A DNA stretch of 64,000 nt from Micromonospora sediminimaris. GTDB taxonomy: Bacteria > Actinomycetota > Actinomycetes > Mycobacteriales > Micromonosporaceae. This document shows positions 1 through 10,200 of this stretch, piece by piece. How positions within the stretch are numbered: position 1 is the stretch's first letter; each line of letters begins with the position of its first letter. The notes under the pieces were generated by a model. The model was not told the origin of the DNA, ran no database searches, and saw only the letters and a program-made list of their open reading frames with translations. Made by a program: the position numbers and the translations under genes. The stretch is taken from contig FOLJ01000002.1 of assembly GCA_900112325.1 (NCBI GenBank), positions 372,001 through 436,000 on the forward strand, given 5' to 3'.

Positions 1-377
1 CCAGCAGTCGAACGGCCTCGGCGGGTATCGCACTCGTCGCCTCCTGGGGCGGTCCGTAGATCGAGTATCGCCGAACGTCGAACGCCGCCAACAAATCAGC
101 CCGAGCGTCGACGGCCAGATAGCTCACTGCCGAGAGGACCAGCAGCAACCCGATCCCTGCGGCCATGAACAACAGCGATCGGGGCGGCAGCCGCCGGGAG
201 CCGAGCGCGAAAACAGCAAGAGCGGCCACCATCAGCACGGCTCCCAGGGCGGTGAGCAGCGCTCCGAGGTCGACACCGCCTCCCCGGCCCTCTCCTATGT
301 CGAAGAAGGGCTTGACCGCGACGAGCGCCAGCGCGGCGGTCGCCAAGTTGCGGGCCAGCCGCAGAGGCGGGGGCACC
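1..377 (-). CDS. Membrane protein, N-terminal fragment cut by the window edge
   Basis: About 125 codons are visible on the minus strand before the sequence runs off the left edge. The translation begins VPPPLRLARNLATAALALVA and contains three clear hydrophobic segments (about residues 8-21, 35-55 and 62-82) separated by short basic loops, so it is an integral membrane protein. I do not recognise the family from this fragment. It is divergent from the glycosyltransferase at 832, so a role in polysaccharide or envelope chemistry is possible but is only inference. GTG at 377 was chosen because the hydrophobic reading frame starts there; no strong ribosome-binding site is visible and the start could lie further upstream. 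Confidence 0.55.
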
Positions 378-831
378 GAACCATTCTGGCGAGGATGCCT
401 GGACCATGGTCTACGGGCCGGAGCGGTCAAGCTTCCCATGCGGGTGCGTCTCCCATCAGTTTCCGCCGCGCTGACGACGGGGACTGTGGAACTCGACATC
501 GACGCCCACTGTGGTCAGCCCCCGCCCGGCCCTGAAAACACGAGGACGATACCAGCGGCCCGCCTGTCCACGGTGTCCCACGGATTCATCCGTACGGCTG
601 TGATAGGCGGCACAGTCAGGACACGCGCTGGGCAAGACGGATACACACGGGCAAACCGTCGCACGGCAGCGCCCATCCCGAAGACTGCGCCGGCATCTGC
701 TTGCGACCGAACGATCCGCTCCGGCAAGCTTGACGGCCGTGCGTGCCGGCAGGTGAACGGGCGCGTGCCCACAACGGCGACCCACCGGCCAGTGTGGCCG
801 GTGACGCCCTGCATCGACGGGTGAGGCTGGT
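378..831. other. Intergenic region with a hairpin before the glycosyltransferase
   Basis: About 450 bases lie between two divergent genes and must carry both promoters. Long open frames exist on both strands here but have no recognisable domains and look like GC-rich chance frames. The one clear structure is an 8-bp hairpin at 784-802 (ACCGGCCA, GTG loop, TGGCCGGT) about 30 nt before the glycosyltransferase start. It could be an operator or a leader hairpin. I see no RNA gene. Confidence 0.5.
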
Positions 832-1674
832 GTGACGAGCCATGAGCGACCGGTGATCAGCGTGGTCATCGCCGCGCACAACGAGGCTGCGGTGATCGGC
901 GGTTGCCTGGACGCGCTGCTGGCCGATGCCGCGTCCGGCGAGCTGGACATCGTGGTGGTGGCCAATGGCTGCACCGACGACACCGCCGAGGTGGCGGCGG
1001 CGCGCCCGGGCGTACGGGTGATCGAAGTCGCCGAACCCGGCAAGGCCAACGCCCTCAACCTGGGTGATGCCGCGGCCCGCGGGTTTCCCCGGGTATACCT
1101 CGACGCGGACGTGGTCCTCTCCCCCGGCGCACTCCGCGCAATGGCGGCGGAACTCTCCGCCGGTGAGCGGCCACCGTTGGCCGTGACGCCCCGCCGGGCC
1201 ATGGTGACCGGGGATCGACCGCTCGCGGTGCGGGCCTACTACGCGATCAACACCCGCCTCCCGATCTTCGCCGACGCGCTGTTCGGCAGGGGCGCGATGG
1301 CGATCTCGTCCGCCGGCCGGGAACGCTTCGAAAGCTTTCCGGAGCAGATCGCGGACGACCTGTATCTCGACTCGCAGTTCAGCTCGGCGGAGAAACGGGA
1401 GGTGACAGCCGCGACGAGCTTCGTGCAGGCGCCTCGGCGCACGCGCGACCTGGTCCGCACCCTCGCACGGGTCCGCGCCGGCAACACCATGCTGCGCGCC
1501 AGCCATGACGGGATCCGATCGTCCGTGCCGTCGTCGTGGCTGCGGGATGTCGTGCTTCCTCGGCCGTGGCTCGCGCCCGCGTCGATGGTGTACGTGACGA
1601 TCACCCTGCTGGCCGCGCTACGCGCCCGTCGACACCCGCGTGACGCCTGGGGACGGGATAACTCCACCCGCTGA
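832..1674 (+). CDS. Family 2 glycosyltransferase
   Basis: This 280-residue protein has the GT-A fold of family 2. The N-terminal nucleotide-binding region (ISVVIAAHNEAAVIGGCLDAL, about residues 8-28) leads to the sugar-nucleotide/metal motif YLDADV near residue 89 and a later acidic motif ADDLYLD near residue 178. The C-terminus contains one hydrophobic segment (about residues 242-262), suggesting attachment to the membrane. Family members transfer sugars from nucleotide donors to lipids or polysaccharides; donor and acceptor cannot be told from sequence. The GTG start at 832 follows a weak GGGTGAGG site. It is divergent from a membrane protein, which may be functionally linked. Confidence 0.85.
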   Translation: MTSHERPVISVVIAAHNEAAVIGGCLDALLADAASGELDIVVVANGCTDDTAEVAAARPGVRVIEVAEPGKANALNLGDAAARGFPRVYLDADVVLSPGALRAMAAELSAGERPPLAVTPRRAMVTGDRPLAVRAYYAINTRLPIFADALFGRGAMAISSAGRERFESFPEQIADDLYLDSQFSSAEKREVTAATSFVQAPRRTRDLVRTLARVRAGNTMLRASHDGIRSSVPSSWLRDVVLPRPWLAPASMVYVTITLLAALRARRHPRDAWGRDNSTR

Positions 1675-1697
1675 CCATCCCTGGCCGCAGTTGCCGC

Positions 1698-3698
1698 TCA
1701 GTACGAGGATCGACGGCGCATCACCAGCACCGCCGCGCCAACCAGTCCGACCACCAAGGCACCGCCGAGGCCAGCCAACAGGATTGGCAACAGGTTGGAC
1801 GACCCGGACGAATCCCGCTCCAGCCGACTCCGGTCGATGGCGTTCTGCCGGTATGCCTGCGCGACAAGATTCGCCGGTGACGCCTCGGCCACCGCGTCGA
1901 ACTGCGCGATCGCATCGGCACTGCGGCCGGCGAAGAAGGCGTCGAGCCCGCTCCGGTAGGCCCGGTCGGCATCGGTGATTTCGTTCTCGACACCCGTCTC
2001 GTTAAGCAGCCCAGCAACGGCGGACACCGGTACCAGGGCTCGGTTGGCACCACCGTTGACCGCTCGATCGTTGTCGATGACTCCAACCACCCGCCCCCGG
2101 GTGTCGATGGCGATGCCGCCGTGTGAATAGATGCCGAGGTCATCGTTGACCCTTGCCACCTCTACGGTGCCTTGCCTGCCGGTAGTCGACACCTGGACCT
2201 GCTTTGCCTCTACCGTGTAGGTCGCCGCCCGAAAGTCGCTGTCCCCCGTCTGGTAGCCGATCAGCAGCAGAGCCGTGCCCGCGCCGGGCGCCGCCGCCGG
2301 GTCAAGCTCCGCCGTGGGCAGGCCGGACTGCGCGAGCTTGACGAGCGCCAGGTTCCCACCGTCCGGCGCGAGGACGTGCTCCAGTTGCGCGGGCACGGCA
2401 GGGCTGGCGGTCAAATCGCCTCGCGCGATGTTGAGCTGGGCGAACACCTGCATGGCCGGGTCGACCTCTGGCTGGTCACCCGTGAAGGTGGTGGTTCCCA
2501 TCTTGCCGCGAACGTAGCCGTCCAGTTCGGTGGCGGAAAGCTTGTCCTGCTCGATGAGGATGCGCCCGAGCGTGTACAGGGCGCGCTCACGGGCGACCTC
2601 AGCGCTCGGCTGGACGCACTGACCGTTGGTCACCACATGGCCATCCGCGTTGACAACGAACCCGCTGCACCTCCGCTTGAAGGTCACGGGCGTCGCGCTC
2701 AGGGGCACGTTGGACTTGGCTTCACGCACAAATCCGGTGAACACAGCCTCGACGAAGACGAGCGAGGGCGCGGCGATCGCCAGTGCACGCTCCTCCGGAC
2801 TGTACGGCGGAACCTGCGCCCACGGCTTGATGCCCGGGTTGACCTCAGCCGGGCCGGGGAAATTGCCAGAACCCTCGACCCCGGTCGGTGCCGCCTGCGG
2901 CGGCTCGGGGTCGCCCTCACCGGTGAGCGCCCAGACGGCGGCACCGGTACCGACGGCCGCCACCAGTGCGAGCGCGGCGACGGCGGCCCAGAGGCCGGTG
3001 CGTCGCTTGGGCCGCGCCGAGGGCTGGATCCGCCGCACCGGCGCGGTGAACGGGTCGAGCCCGAACTCGTCACCAGCCGTTCCAGGGCCGGGCGACATCG
3101 GCGCCCCGGAGACTGGGCCCGGGGGGTGCGGCTGAATCGGGGCCGGGCTCGTGGCCCCGCTCCATGGCGGCTGCGTCGTCGCGGAGTTCGGCGCGTTCAG
3201 GCCAGGCGCGGGAGCACCTGAGACCGGCTGGGGCCCACCCGACACCGGCTGGGGCGGACCGGAGACCGGCTGAGGGGCCCCGGAGACGGGCTGCGGCGGA
3301 CCGGAGATCGGCGCAGGCGGGCCGGACACGGACTGCGGGGCACCCGAAACGGGCTGGGGTGGCCCGGACACCGGCGTACCAGCAGGGGGTACTGGTTGGT
3401 AATCGACGCCGAGGGCCCGGAACAGCTTCTCCGCCGCCGGCCCGGCCTCCGCCGCGTACGCGACCCAGGGCGCGGCGGCCGAGAAGTCCGCGTACGTGAA
3501 AGGCGAGCCACCGGGAGCCTGGGCGAGACTGTTGGCGGTGCCGGCGAAGGCCTCCCGCCAGCCCGGAGTTGCGGCGACCGTGGCGTCGAGCACGGCCACG
3601 GTGACGAATCGGCCCTGACCGTCAACGGCGGCCCACGCCTTCCCGACCGGTGACCCACCCAGCATGTGGGTGTACCGGTAGGGACCCTCCGGCTGCAT
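1698..3698 (-). CDS. Membrane-anchored HtrA-like protein with a lost catalytic triad
   Basis: A 666-residue protein in several parts: about 110 N-terminal cytoplasmic residues, a linker with tandem VSGPPQP/VSGAPQP heptads (about residues 114-165), a transmembrane helix near residue 240, an exported trypsin-like (S1C) domain, a TPR-like stretch (DADRAYRSGLDAFFAGRSAD) and a C-terminal transmembrane helix followed by RRRSSY. All three catalytic positions look replaced: the usual TNxHVV reads TNGQCV (His to Gln), the usual DIAL reads NLALVKL (Asp to Asn) and the usual GNSGG reads YSHGG (Ser to His). It is therefore probably a binding or sensing protein rather than a protease. The ATG at 3698 has a GAGGAG site; longer in-frame starts lack one. 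It is divergent from the hut operon regulator. Confidence 0.8.
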   Translation of the reverse strand: MQPEGPYRYTHMLGGSPVGKAWAAVDGQGRFVTVAVLDATVAATPGWREAFAGTANSLAQAPGGSPFTYADFSAAAPWVAYAAEAGPAAEKLFRALGVDYQPVPPAGTPVSGPPQPVSGAPQSVSGPPAPISGPPQPVSGAPQPVSGPPQPVSGGPQPVSGAPAPGLNAPNSATTQPPWSGATSPAPIQPHPPGPVSGAPMSPGPGTAGDEFGLDPFTAPVRRIQPSARPKRRTGLWAAVAALALVAAVGTGAAVWALTGEGDPEPPQAAPTGVEGSGNFPGPAEVNPGIKPWAQVPPYSPEERALAIAAPSLVFVEAVFTGFVREAKSNVPLSATPVTFKRRCSGFVVNADGHVVTNGQCVQPSAEVARERALYTLGRILIEQDKLSATELDGYVRGKMGTTTFTGDQPEVDPAMQVFAQLNIARGDLTASPAVPAQLEHVLAPDGGNLALVKLAQSGLPTAELDPAAAPGAGTALLLIGYQTGDSDFRAATYTVEAKQVQVSTTGRQGTVEVARVNDDLGIYSHGGIAIDTRGRVVGVIDNDRAVNGGANRALVPVSAVAGLLNETGVENEITDADRAYRSGLDAFFAGRSADAIAQFDAVAEASPANLVAQAYRQNAIDRSRLERDSSGSSNLLPILLAGLGGALVVGLVGAAVLVMRRRSSY

Positions 3699-3843
3699 GT
3701 CCCACTCCTCTGCTCGACCGCCGACCGGGATCCTATCGGCCCGGCGCTTGCTGCCCAGTGGGCCGGGCCCGCAGCCCGGCGACAGCCGCCATACCCGCAG
3801 ACCAGATGCCGTCCACATTGGAATAGGCAGATCAGCTTGCCGA

Positions 3844-3857
3844 ATGAAAGTTTTCAT
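3844..3857. promoter_or_regulatory. Candidate operator for the RpiR-type hut regulator
   Basis: ATGAAA-GT-TTTCAT is a perfect inverted repeat of 6-bp half sites in an otherwise GC-rich stretch, 34 nt before the regulator start. AT-rich TGAAA/TTTCA palindromes are typical of RpiR/MurR-family operators. The position fits autoregulation of the whole hut operon. Binding is inferred. Confidence 0.5.
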
Positions 3858-3890
3858 GCATAGAGTCACGGGGTGAATGAGGGAGTTGCC

Positions 3891-4721
3891 ATGGCATCGA
3901 CGGAGCGGGTCGTCGGCCTGTTCGACGGGGTCCGCCTCACCCCGACGCAGCGACGCATCGCGCACTGTCTGGTGCAGCACGCCCCCGCCATCGGCTACCT
4001 CTCTGCCGCCGAGGTCGCCGAGCTGGCCGGGGTCAGCCAGCCGTCGGTCACCCGGTTCGCGGTGGCGCTGGGCCACGACGGCTACCCGGCCCTGCGTCGC
4101 CGGCTGCGTGAGCTGACCGCCGCCGCGCCCGGTCCGGCCCCCGCCGGCAACGAACTTCAACAGGCGGTACGCGCCGAGATCGGCAACCTGGACCGGCTGG
4201 CCGGTCAGTTGGCCGACCGGGAGCGGATCGCCGAGGCCGGACGCCTGCTGGCGGCCAGCCGGCCGCTGCCGGTGCTCGGCCTGCGCTCCGCCGCGCCGCT
4301 TGCCGCGTACTTCGCGTACTTCGCCGCCAAGGTGCATCCGGACGTGCGGGTGCTCGACGACGGCGGCAGCCTGCTCACCGACCGCCTCGAACAGGCCGCC
4401 GAGGCGGGGGCGCGGGCGCTGCTGGCGTTCGTGCTGCCGCGTTATCCCCGGGAGACCCTGGAGGCGCTGCGCGAGGCCCGCGCGGCGGGGCTGACGGTGG
4501 TGGCGATCACCGACTCACCGGTGAGCCCGGCGACCGAGCACGCCGACGTGGTGCTCTCCGCCGCGGTCGGCGCGCAACTCGTGTTCGACCTGCACACCGC
4601 TCCGATGACCCTGGCCATGGTGCTGCTCCAGGCGATCTGCGACGCCGCCCCGGCCGAGACCCAGCGGCGGCTGGAGGCGTTCGAAGCCTCGGCGGCCCGT
4701 CGACAGTTGTTCCTCGGTTAG
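3891..4721 (+). CDS. MurR/RpiR family transcriptional regulator, likely hut operon regulator
   Basis: A 276-residue regulator with an N-terminal HTH_6 domain (LTPTQRRIAHCLVQHAP through LAGVSQPSVTRFAVALG, about residues 13-65) and a C-terminal SIS sugar-isomerase-like domain (about residues 105-245) that would bind a small ligand. SIS domains usually sense phosphosugars, but here the gene sits 12 nt before hutU on the same strand, so a histidine-pathway intermediate such as urocanate is a reasonable ligand to test. ATG at 3891 was chosen because GAGGGAG lies 6 nt upstream; an in-frame GTG at 3873 would add six residues. The palindrome at 3844-3857 is its probable operator. Confidence 0.85.
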   Translation: MASTERVVGLFDGVRLTPTQRRIAHCLVQHAPAIGYLSAAEVAELAGVSQPSVTRFAVALGHDGYPALRRRLRELTAAAPGPAPAGNELQQAVRAEIGNLDRLAGQLADRERIAEAGRLLAASRPLPVLGLRSAAPLAAYFAYFAAKVHPDVRVLDDGGSLLTDRLEQAAEAGARALLAFVLPRYPRETLEALREARAAGLTVVAITDSPVSPATEHADVVLSAAVGAQLVFDLHTAPMTLAMVLLQAICDAAPAETQRRLEAFEASAARRQLFLG

Positions 4722-4733
4722 GAGGAGTCCGCC

Positions 4734-6434
4734 ATGACCCACGCCGACCAGACCGCCCCCGGGCCCGTCCGGTCCCCACGCGGCCAGGAGCGCAGCGCCC
4801 GAGGGTGGCCGCAGGAGGCCGCCCTGCGGATGTTGATGAACAACCTCGACCCCGAGGTCGCCGAGCGCCCCGACGACCTGGTGGTGTACGGCGGCACCGG
4901 CAAGGCCGCCCGGGACTGGCCGTCGTACCACGCCCTGGTGCGGACGCTGACCGAGCTACGGGACGACGAGACGATGCTGGTGCAGTCGGGTCGCCCGGTC
5001 GGCGTGCTGCGTACCCACGAGTGGGCGCCCCGGGTGCTGCTGGCCAACTCGAACCTGGTCGGCGACTGGGCGACCTGGCCGGAGTTCCGCCGCCTGGAGC
5101 AACTCGGCCTGACCATGTATGGGCAGATGACCGCTGGCTCGTGGATCTACATCGGCACCCAGGGCATCCTCCAGGGCACCTACGAGACGTTCGCCGCCGT
5201 GGCGGCGAAACTCGCCGGTGCTGCCCGCGGCGACGGGCAGCCGGGCAGCGACGGCACCCTCGCCGGCACGTTGACGCTCACCGCCGGCTGCGGTGGCATG
5301 GGCGGGGCCCAGCCGCTCGCGGTCACCATGAACGGCGGTGCCTGCCTGATCGTGGACGTGGACCGCGGCCGGCTGGCCCGCCGGGCGCACGACCGCTACC
5401 TGGACGAGATCGCCGACGACCTGGACGACGCGGTCGCGCGGGTGCTCGCCGCCAAACGGGAGCGCCGGGCGTTGAGCGTCGGTGTCGTCGGCAACGCCGC
5501 CACCGTCTTCCCGGAGCTGCTGCGCCGGGGCGTACCGGTCGACATCGTCACCGACCAGACCAGCGCCCACGATCCGCTGTCGTACCTGCCGGAGGGGGTG
5601 GAGCTGGTTGACGCCCGGGAGTACGCGACGGCCAAGCCGGCCGAGTTCACCGACCGGGCCCGGGCGTCGATGGCCCGGCACGTCGAGGCGATGGTGGGTT
5701 TCCTCGACGCGGGCGCGGAGGTCTTCGACTACGGCAACTCGATCCGGGGCGAGGCCCGGCTCGGCGGGTACGAGCGCGCCTTCGACTTCCCCGGCTTCGT
5801 GCCGGCGTACATCCGGCCGTTGTTCTGCGAGGGCAAGGGGCCGTTCCGGTGGGCGGCGCTCTCCGGCGATCCCGCCGACATCGCCGCCACCGACCGGGCG
5901 ATCCTGGACCTGTTCCCGGAGAACGAGTCCCTCGCGCGGTGGATCCGACTGGCCGGCGAGCGGGTCGCCTTCCAGGGGCTGCCCGCGCGCATCTGCTGGC
6001 TCGGTTACGGCGAGCGGGACCGCGCTGGCGTACGGTTCAACGAGATGGTCGCCTCGGGTGAGCTGAGCGCGCCGGTGGTGATCGGCCGCGACCACCTGGA
6101 CTGCGGCAGCGTGGCCAGCCCGTACCGGGAGACCGAGGCGATGGCCGACGGCTCGGACGCGATCGCCGACTGGCCGCTGCTCAACGCGCTTGTCAACACC
6201 GCCAGCGGGGCCTCCTGGGTCTCCATCCACCACGGCGGCGGGGTCGGCATCGGCCGGTCCATCCACGCCGGTCAGGTCTGCGTGGCCGACGGCAGCGCGC
6301 TGGCCGGGCAGAAGATCGAGCGGGTGCTGACCAACGACCCGGCGATGGGCGTCATCCGGCACGTCGACGCCGGCTACGAAGACGCCCGCGAGGTGGCCAC
6401 CCGGACCGGCGTCCGCGTACCGATGGCGGAGTGA
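4734..6434 (+). CDS. hutU: Urocanate hydratase
   Basis: A 566-residue urocanase, the usual length for the family. It converts urocanate to 4-imidazolone-5-propionate, the second step of histidine breakdown, using tightly bound NAD+. Recognisable blocks include [22 protein letters not shown] near the N-terminus, [20 protein letters not shown], and the conserved [11 protein letters not shown] block around the catalytic cysteine. The Gly-rich block [20 protein letters not shown] near the C-terminus is also typical. The ATG follows an AGGAGG site. It is the first enzyme gene of the operon, and its stop is 9 nt before the amidohydrolase start. Confidence 0.97.
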   Translation: MTHADQTAPGPVRSPRGQERSARGWPQEAALRMLMNNLDPEVAERPDDLVVYGGTGKAARDWPSYHALVRTLTELRDDETMLVQSGRPVGVLRTHEWAPRVLLANSNLVGDWATWPEFRRLEQLGLTMYGQMTAGSWIYIGTQGILQGTYETFAAVAAKLAGAARGDGQPGSDGTLAGTLTLTAGCGGMGGAQPLAVTMNGGACLIVDVDRGRLARRAHDRYLDEIADDLDDAVARVLAAKRERRALSVGVVGNAATVFPELLRRGVPVDIVTDQTSAHDPLSYLPEGVELVDAREYATAKPAEFTDRARASMARHVEAMVGFLDAGAEVFDYGNSIRGEARLGGYERAFDFPGFVPAYIRPLFCEGKGPFRWAALSGDPADIAATDRAILDLFPENESLARWIRLAGERVAFQGLPARICWLGYGERDRAGVRFNEMVASGELSAPVVIGRDHLDCGSVASPYRETEAMADGSDAIADWPLLNALVNTASGASWVSIHHGGGVGIGRSIHAGQVCVADGSALAGQKIERVLTNDPAMGVIRHVDAGYEDAREVATRTGVRVPMAE

Positions 6435-6443
6435 GGAAGGCCC

Positions 6444-7661
6444 TTGTTGACACACACGGTGCAGGACGGACCGCTGCTCGACAGGTTCCGCGAGCTGTGG
6501 GGACAGATCGCCCCGATCGGGCGGGACGCGCACAGCGGCGGCTACCTGCGGTACGCGCTGACCGAGCCGGAGCTGCGGCTGCGGGAGTGGTTCCGGGCGC
6601 AGGCCGACGAGCGGTCCATGCCGGTGACCGAGGACGGCAACGGCAACCTGTTCGCCTGGTGGGGTGATCCGGAGGCCGGGGACGCGATCCTGACCGGCAG
6701 CCACTTCGACTCGGTGCCGCACGGCGGGGCGTACGACGGTCCGCTCGGCATCGTGAGCGCCTTCCTCGCGGTCGACGAGCTGCGCGCCGCGGGCGTTCCG
6801 CCCGTCCGGCCGCTGGCGGTGGCGGCGTTCGTGGAGGAGGAGGGCGCCCGGTTCGGCGTACCGTGCCTGGGTTCCCGGTTGCTCACCGGCGCGCTGGACG
6901 TCGAGCGGGCGGCCGGGCTGCGCGACACCGGCGGGGTGAGCTTCGCCGAGGCGCTGGGCGACCGGCCGGCGGGTGCCCGGCCGGAGCTGCTCGGCCGCTT
7001 CGCGGCCTTCGTGGAGTTGCACGTCGAGCAGGGCCGTGCGCTCGTCGAACGGGACGCGCCGGTCGCGGTCGCGAGCGCCATCTGGCCGCATGGCCGCTGG
7101 CGCTTCGACTTCACCGGTGAGGGCAACCATGCCGGTACGACGCGGATGGCCGACCGCAGAGACCCCATGCTCACGTACGCGTTCACGGTGCTCGCCGCCA
7201 ACAAGGAGGCCCGGCTGCGCGGTGCCCACGCCACAGTCGGTCGGGTGGCGGTGGAGCCGAACGCCACGAACGCGATCCCGTCCCGGGTGACCGGCTGGCT
7301 GGACGCCCGCGCGGCCGAGCCGGACACTCTGGCCGGCATGGTCGAGGCGGTGCACGGCAAGGCCGCCGAGCGGGCCCGGCGCGACGGTACGCAGGTGACG
7401 CTGACCGAGGAGTCGGCCACCCCGCTGGTGGCCTTCGACGGCGGGCTGGCCGACCGGTTGGCCGGGCTGCTGGACGCGCCGGTGCTGCCCACCGGGGCGG
7501 GGCACGACGCCGGGGTGCTCGCCGCCCTCGTACCCACCGCGATGCTCTTCGTCCGCAACCCGACCGGGGTGTCGCACTCCCCCGCCGAATCGGCCACCGA
7601 CGCCGACTGCGCCACCGGGGTGACCGCCCTGGCCAGGGCGCTGGAAGAGTTGCTCCGATGA
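6444..7661 (+). CDS. M20 allantoate/N-carbamoyl amidohydrolase-like enzyme, likely N-formylglutamate deformylase
   Basis: A 405-residue di-zinc amidohydrolase of the M20 allantoate amidohydrolase (AllC) and carbamoylase group. Metal and catalytic motifs are intact: SHFDSVPHGGAYDG, FVEEEGARFG, ELHVEQG and GAGHDAG. No purine-degradation genes are nearby. The gene sits between hutU and hutF and its stop overlaps hutF by 4 bp. HutF makes N-formylglutamate, and the operon has no classical HutG/N-formylglutamate amidohydrolase. I infer that this enzyme removes the formyl group to give glutamate and formate. TTG at 6444 follows GAGGAAGG; a second TTG at 6447 is also possible. Confidence 0.8.
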   Translation: MLTHTVQDGPLLDRFRELWGQIAPIGRDAHSGGYLRYALTEPELRLREWFRAQADERSMPVTEDGNGNLFAWWGDPEAGDAILTGSHFDSVPHGGAYDGPLGIVSAFLAVDELRAAGVPPVRPLAVAAFVEEEGARFGVPCLGSRLLTGALDVERAAGLRDTGGVSFAEALGDRPAGARPELLGRFAAFVELHVEQGRALVERDAPVAVASAIWPHGRWRFDFTGEGNHAGTTRMADRRDPMLTYAFTVLAANKEARLRGAHATVGRVAVEPNATNAIPSRVTGWLDARAAEPDTLAGMVEAVHGKAAERARRDGTQVTLTEESATPLVAFDGGLADRLAGLLDAPVLPTGAGHDAGVLAALVPTAMLFVRNPTGVSHSPAESATDADCATGVTALARALEELLR

Positions 7662-9019
7662 GTGCCACCCGTTGGCTCGCGGAGTACGCCTGGCTGCCCG
7701 GAGAGGCCGCGCCGACCCCGGACGTGCTGATCGAGACGGTGCACGACCGGATCACCGGCGTCACGGCGCTCGCGCCCGACGGTGGGCCCGACGCCGGGGT
7801 GGACGTGCTGGCCGACGCGGTGCGGCTGCCGGGGCTGACCCTGCCGGGGCTGGCCAATGCGCACTCCCACGCGTTCCACCGGGCGCTGCGCGGGCGTACC
7901 CACGCCGGGCGGGGCGACTTCTGGAGCTGGCGCGACCAGATGTACGCGGTCGCCACCCACCTCGGCCCCGACTCCTATCTGGCGCTGGCCCGGGCGGTCT
8001 ACGCCGAGATGGCGCTGACCGGGATCACCTGCGTGGGTGAGTTCCACTACCTGCATCACGGGCCGGGCGGCAGCCCGTACGCCGACCCGAACGCGATGGG
8101 CGCGGCGTTGGTCGAGGCGGCGGCCCAGGCGGGGATCCGGCTGACCCTGCTGGACACCTGCTACCTGACCGCCTCGGTGGACGGTCGGCCGCTGACCGGG
8201 CCGCAGCAGCGGTTCGGTGACGGCGACGCGTTGCGCTGGGCGGAGCGGGTCGACGCGTTCACCGCGGACGGTGGGCACGTGCGTCTCGGTGCCGCGGTCC
8301 ACTCGGTACGGGCGGTGCCGGCCGATCAGCTCGCCACCGTCGCCGGTTGGGCGCAGCGTCGCGACGCGCCACTGCACGTGCACCTGTCGGAGCAGCCGGC
8401 CGAGAACGACGCCTGCCGGGCGGTGCACGGGTGCACGCCGACGCGCCTGCTCGCCGAGCACGGGGTGCTCGGCCGGGCGACCACGGCGGTCCACGCCACC
8501 CATCCGACAAGCGCCGACGTGAGTCTGCTCGGCGACAGTCGTACCGGCGTCTGCCTCTGCCCCACCACCGAACGGGATCTCGCCGACGGTATCGGTCCGG
8601 CCCGTCGGATGGCCGACGCCGGCATCCCGCTCAGCCTGGGCAGTGACAGCCACGCCGTGATCGACCTGTTCGAGGAGGCGCGCGCCGTCGAACTGGACGA
8701 GCGGCTACGCACCCGCAAGCGGGGCCACTTCACCGCGGCGGAGCTGTTGACCGCCGCGAGCAGCGCCGGGCACGCCGCGCTGGGCTGGACCGACGCCGGC
8801 CGGATCGCCGTCGGTGACCGCGCCGACCTGGTCACGGTGCGGCTGGACAGCGTCCGTACGGCCGGGGTGGCCCCGGCGGGCGTCTGGTTCGCGGCGAGCG
8901 CGGCCGACGTCGCCCAGGTGGTGGTGGACGGTCAGGTGCTGGTCCGCGACGGCCGGCACGTACGCGTGGACGTACCGCAGGAACTGGCCACGGCGATCAC
9001 GGAGGTGACCACCCCATGA
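7658..9019 (+). CDS. hutF: Formimidoylglutamate deiminase
   Basis: A 453-residue amidohydrolase-superfamily enzyme. HutF hydrolyses N-formimino-L-glutamate to N-formyl-L-glutamate and ammonia. Zinc-site motifs appear in order: [13 protein letters not shown] (about residues 66-78), [12 protein letters not shown] (the substrate-contact region typical of HutF), VHATHPT and [14 protein letters not shown]. It starts with ATG inside an ATGA overlap with the preceding amidohydrolase and ends in an ATGA overlap with hutI, so translation is coupled. Having this gene rather than formimidoylglutamase shows that the five-step route through formylglutamate is used. Confidence 0.93.
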   Translation: MSATRWLAEYAWLPGEAAPTPDVLIETVHDRITGVTALAPDGGPDAGVDVLADAVRLPGLTLPGLANAHSHAFHRALRGRTHAGRGDFWSWRDQMYAVATHLGPDSYLALARAVYAEMALTGITCVGEFHYLHHGPGGSPYADPNAMGAALVEAAAQAGIRLTLLDTCYLTASVDGRPLTGPQQRFGDGDALRWAERVDAFTADGGHVRLGAAVHSVRAVPADQLATVAGWAQRRDAPLHVHLSEQPAENDACRAVHGCTPTRLLAEHGVLGRATTAVHATHPTSADVSLLGDSRTGVCLCPTTERDLADGIGPARRMADAGIPLSLGSDSHAVIDLFEEARAVELDERLRTRKRGHFTAAELLTAASSAGHAALGWTDAGRIAVGDRADLVTVRLDSVRTAGVAPAGVWFAASAADVAQVVVDGQVLVRDGRHVRVDVPQELATAITEVTTP

Positions 9020-10200
9020 GCAGCCTGCTGGTGGATGACATTGGTGAGCTGGTGACGAATGTGGCCGGCGCGGGCGGGCCGCTGGGGGTTCGGCGACGGG
9101 CCGCGGTGCTCGTCGAGGACGGCGAGGTGGCCTGGGTCGGCCCGGCGGCCGACGCACCGGCAGCGGACCGGCGGATCGACGCCGCCGGTGCGGCGGTGCT
9201 GCCCGGGTTCGTGGACAGCCACGCCCACCTCGTCTTCGCCGGGGACCGGGCCGCCGAGTTCGCCGCCCGGATGGCCGGCGAGCCGTACACCGGCGGCGGT
9301 ATCCGCACCACTGTCGGCGCCACCCGGGCCGCCTCCGACGGCGAACTGCGGGCCACCGTGCGCCGGCTGCACGCGGAGGCGCTACGCCAGGGCACCACCA
9401 CGATCGAGATCAAGAGTGGGTACGGCCTCACCGTCGCCGACGAGGCCCGCTCGCTGCGGATCGCCACCGAGGTCAGCACGGAGACCACGTTCCTCGGCGC
9501 GCACGTGGTCCCGGCCGAGTACGCCGCCCGTCCGGACGACTACGTGTCGCTGGTCTGCGGGCCGATGCTGGCCGCCGCCGCGCCGTACGCCCGCTGGATC
9601 GACGTGTTCTGCGAGCGGGGAGCCTTCGACGCCGACCATGCCCGGGCGATCCTCGCCTGCGGGCAGGCCATGGGGCTCGGGGTGCGGGTGCACGCCAACC
9701 AGCTCGGCCCCGGCCCGGGCGTGCGGCTCGGGGTGGAGCTGGGGGCCGCCAGCGTGGACCACTGCACCCACCTGACCGACGCCGACGTGGACGCGCTGGC
9801 CTCGACCACCACGGACGACGGGCAGTCCGCCACCGTCGCCACCCTGCTGCCGGGTGCCGAGTTCTCCACCCGCTCGCCGTACCCGGACGCCCGTCGCCTG
9901 CTCGACGCCGGGGTCACCGTGGCGCTGGCCACCGACTGCAACCCCGGCTCGTCGTACACCTCGTCGATGCCGTTCTGCATCGCCCTGGCCGTACGCGAGA
10001 TGGGGATGACCCCGGCGGAGGCGGTCTGGGCCGCGACCGCCGGTGGCGCGCGGGCGCTGCGCCGCGACGACATCGGGGTGCTGCGTCCCGGTGCCCGGGC
10101 CGATCTGATCATCCTCGACGCACCGTCCCACCTGCACCTGGCCTACCGGCCCGGGGTGCCACTCGTCCGCCAGGTTCTGCACAACGGAGTACCGCGATGA
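9016..10200 (+). CDS. hutI: Imidazolonepropionase
   Basis: A 394-residue cytoplasmic metal-dependent amidohydrolase. It opens the ring of imidazolone-5-propionate to give N-formimino-L-glutamate, the third step of the pathway. Family blocks are [43 protein letters not shown] and [15 protein letters not shown], which carry the metal ligands and the substrate-binding residues. Both ends overlap neighbouring genes by 4 bp. The length is usual for the family and nothing looks altered. Confidence 0.95.
   Translation: MSSLLVDDIGELVTNVAGAGGPLGVRRRAAVLVEDGEVAWVGPAADAPAADRRIDAAGAAVLPGFVDSHAHLVFAGDRAAEFAARMAGEPYTGGGIRTTVGATRAASDGELRATVRRLHAEALRQGTTTIEIKSGYGLTVADEARSLRIATEVSTETTFLGAHVVPAEYAARPDDYVSLVCGPMLAAAAPYARWIDVFCERGAFDADHARAILACGQAMGLGVRVHANQLGPGPGVRLGVELGAASVDHCTHLTDADVDALASTTTDDGQSATVATLLPGAEFSTRSPYPDARRLLDAGVTVALATDCNPGSSYTSSMPFCIALAVREMGMTPAEAVWAATAGGARALRRDDIGVLRPGARADLIILDAPSHLHLAYRPGVPLVRQVLHNGVPR

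Noticed and set aside
165..1506. Several open frames on both strands before and across the GT2 gene
   Set aside because: They have low-complexity Arg/Pro/Gly composition and lie mostly opposite the glycosyltransferase, which has clear family motifs.
3699..4337. Long in-frame extension upstream of the HtrA-like protein start
   Set aside because: It overlaps the RpiR gene on the other strand, lacks a conserved domain, and the ATG at 3698 has a good ribosome site.
4956..7577. An 873-codon open frame on the minus strand opposite hutU and the M20 gene
   Set aside because: It is a GC-rich shadow of genes with strong family motifs; composition is Arg/His/Gly-rich and no domain is visible.
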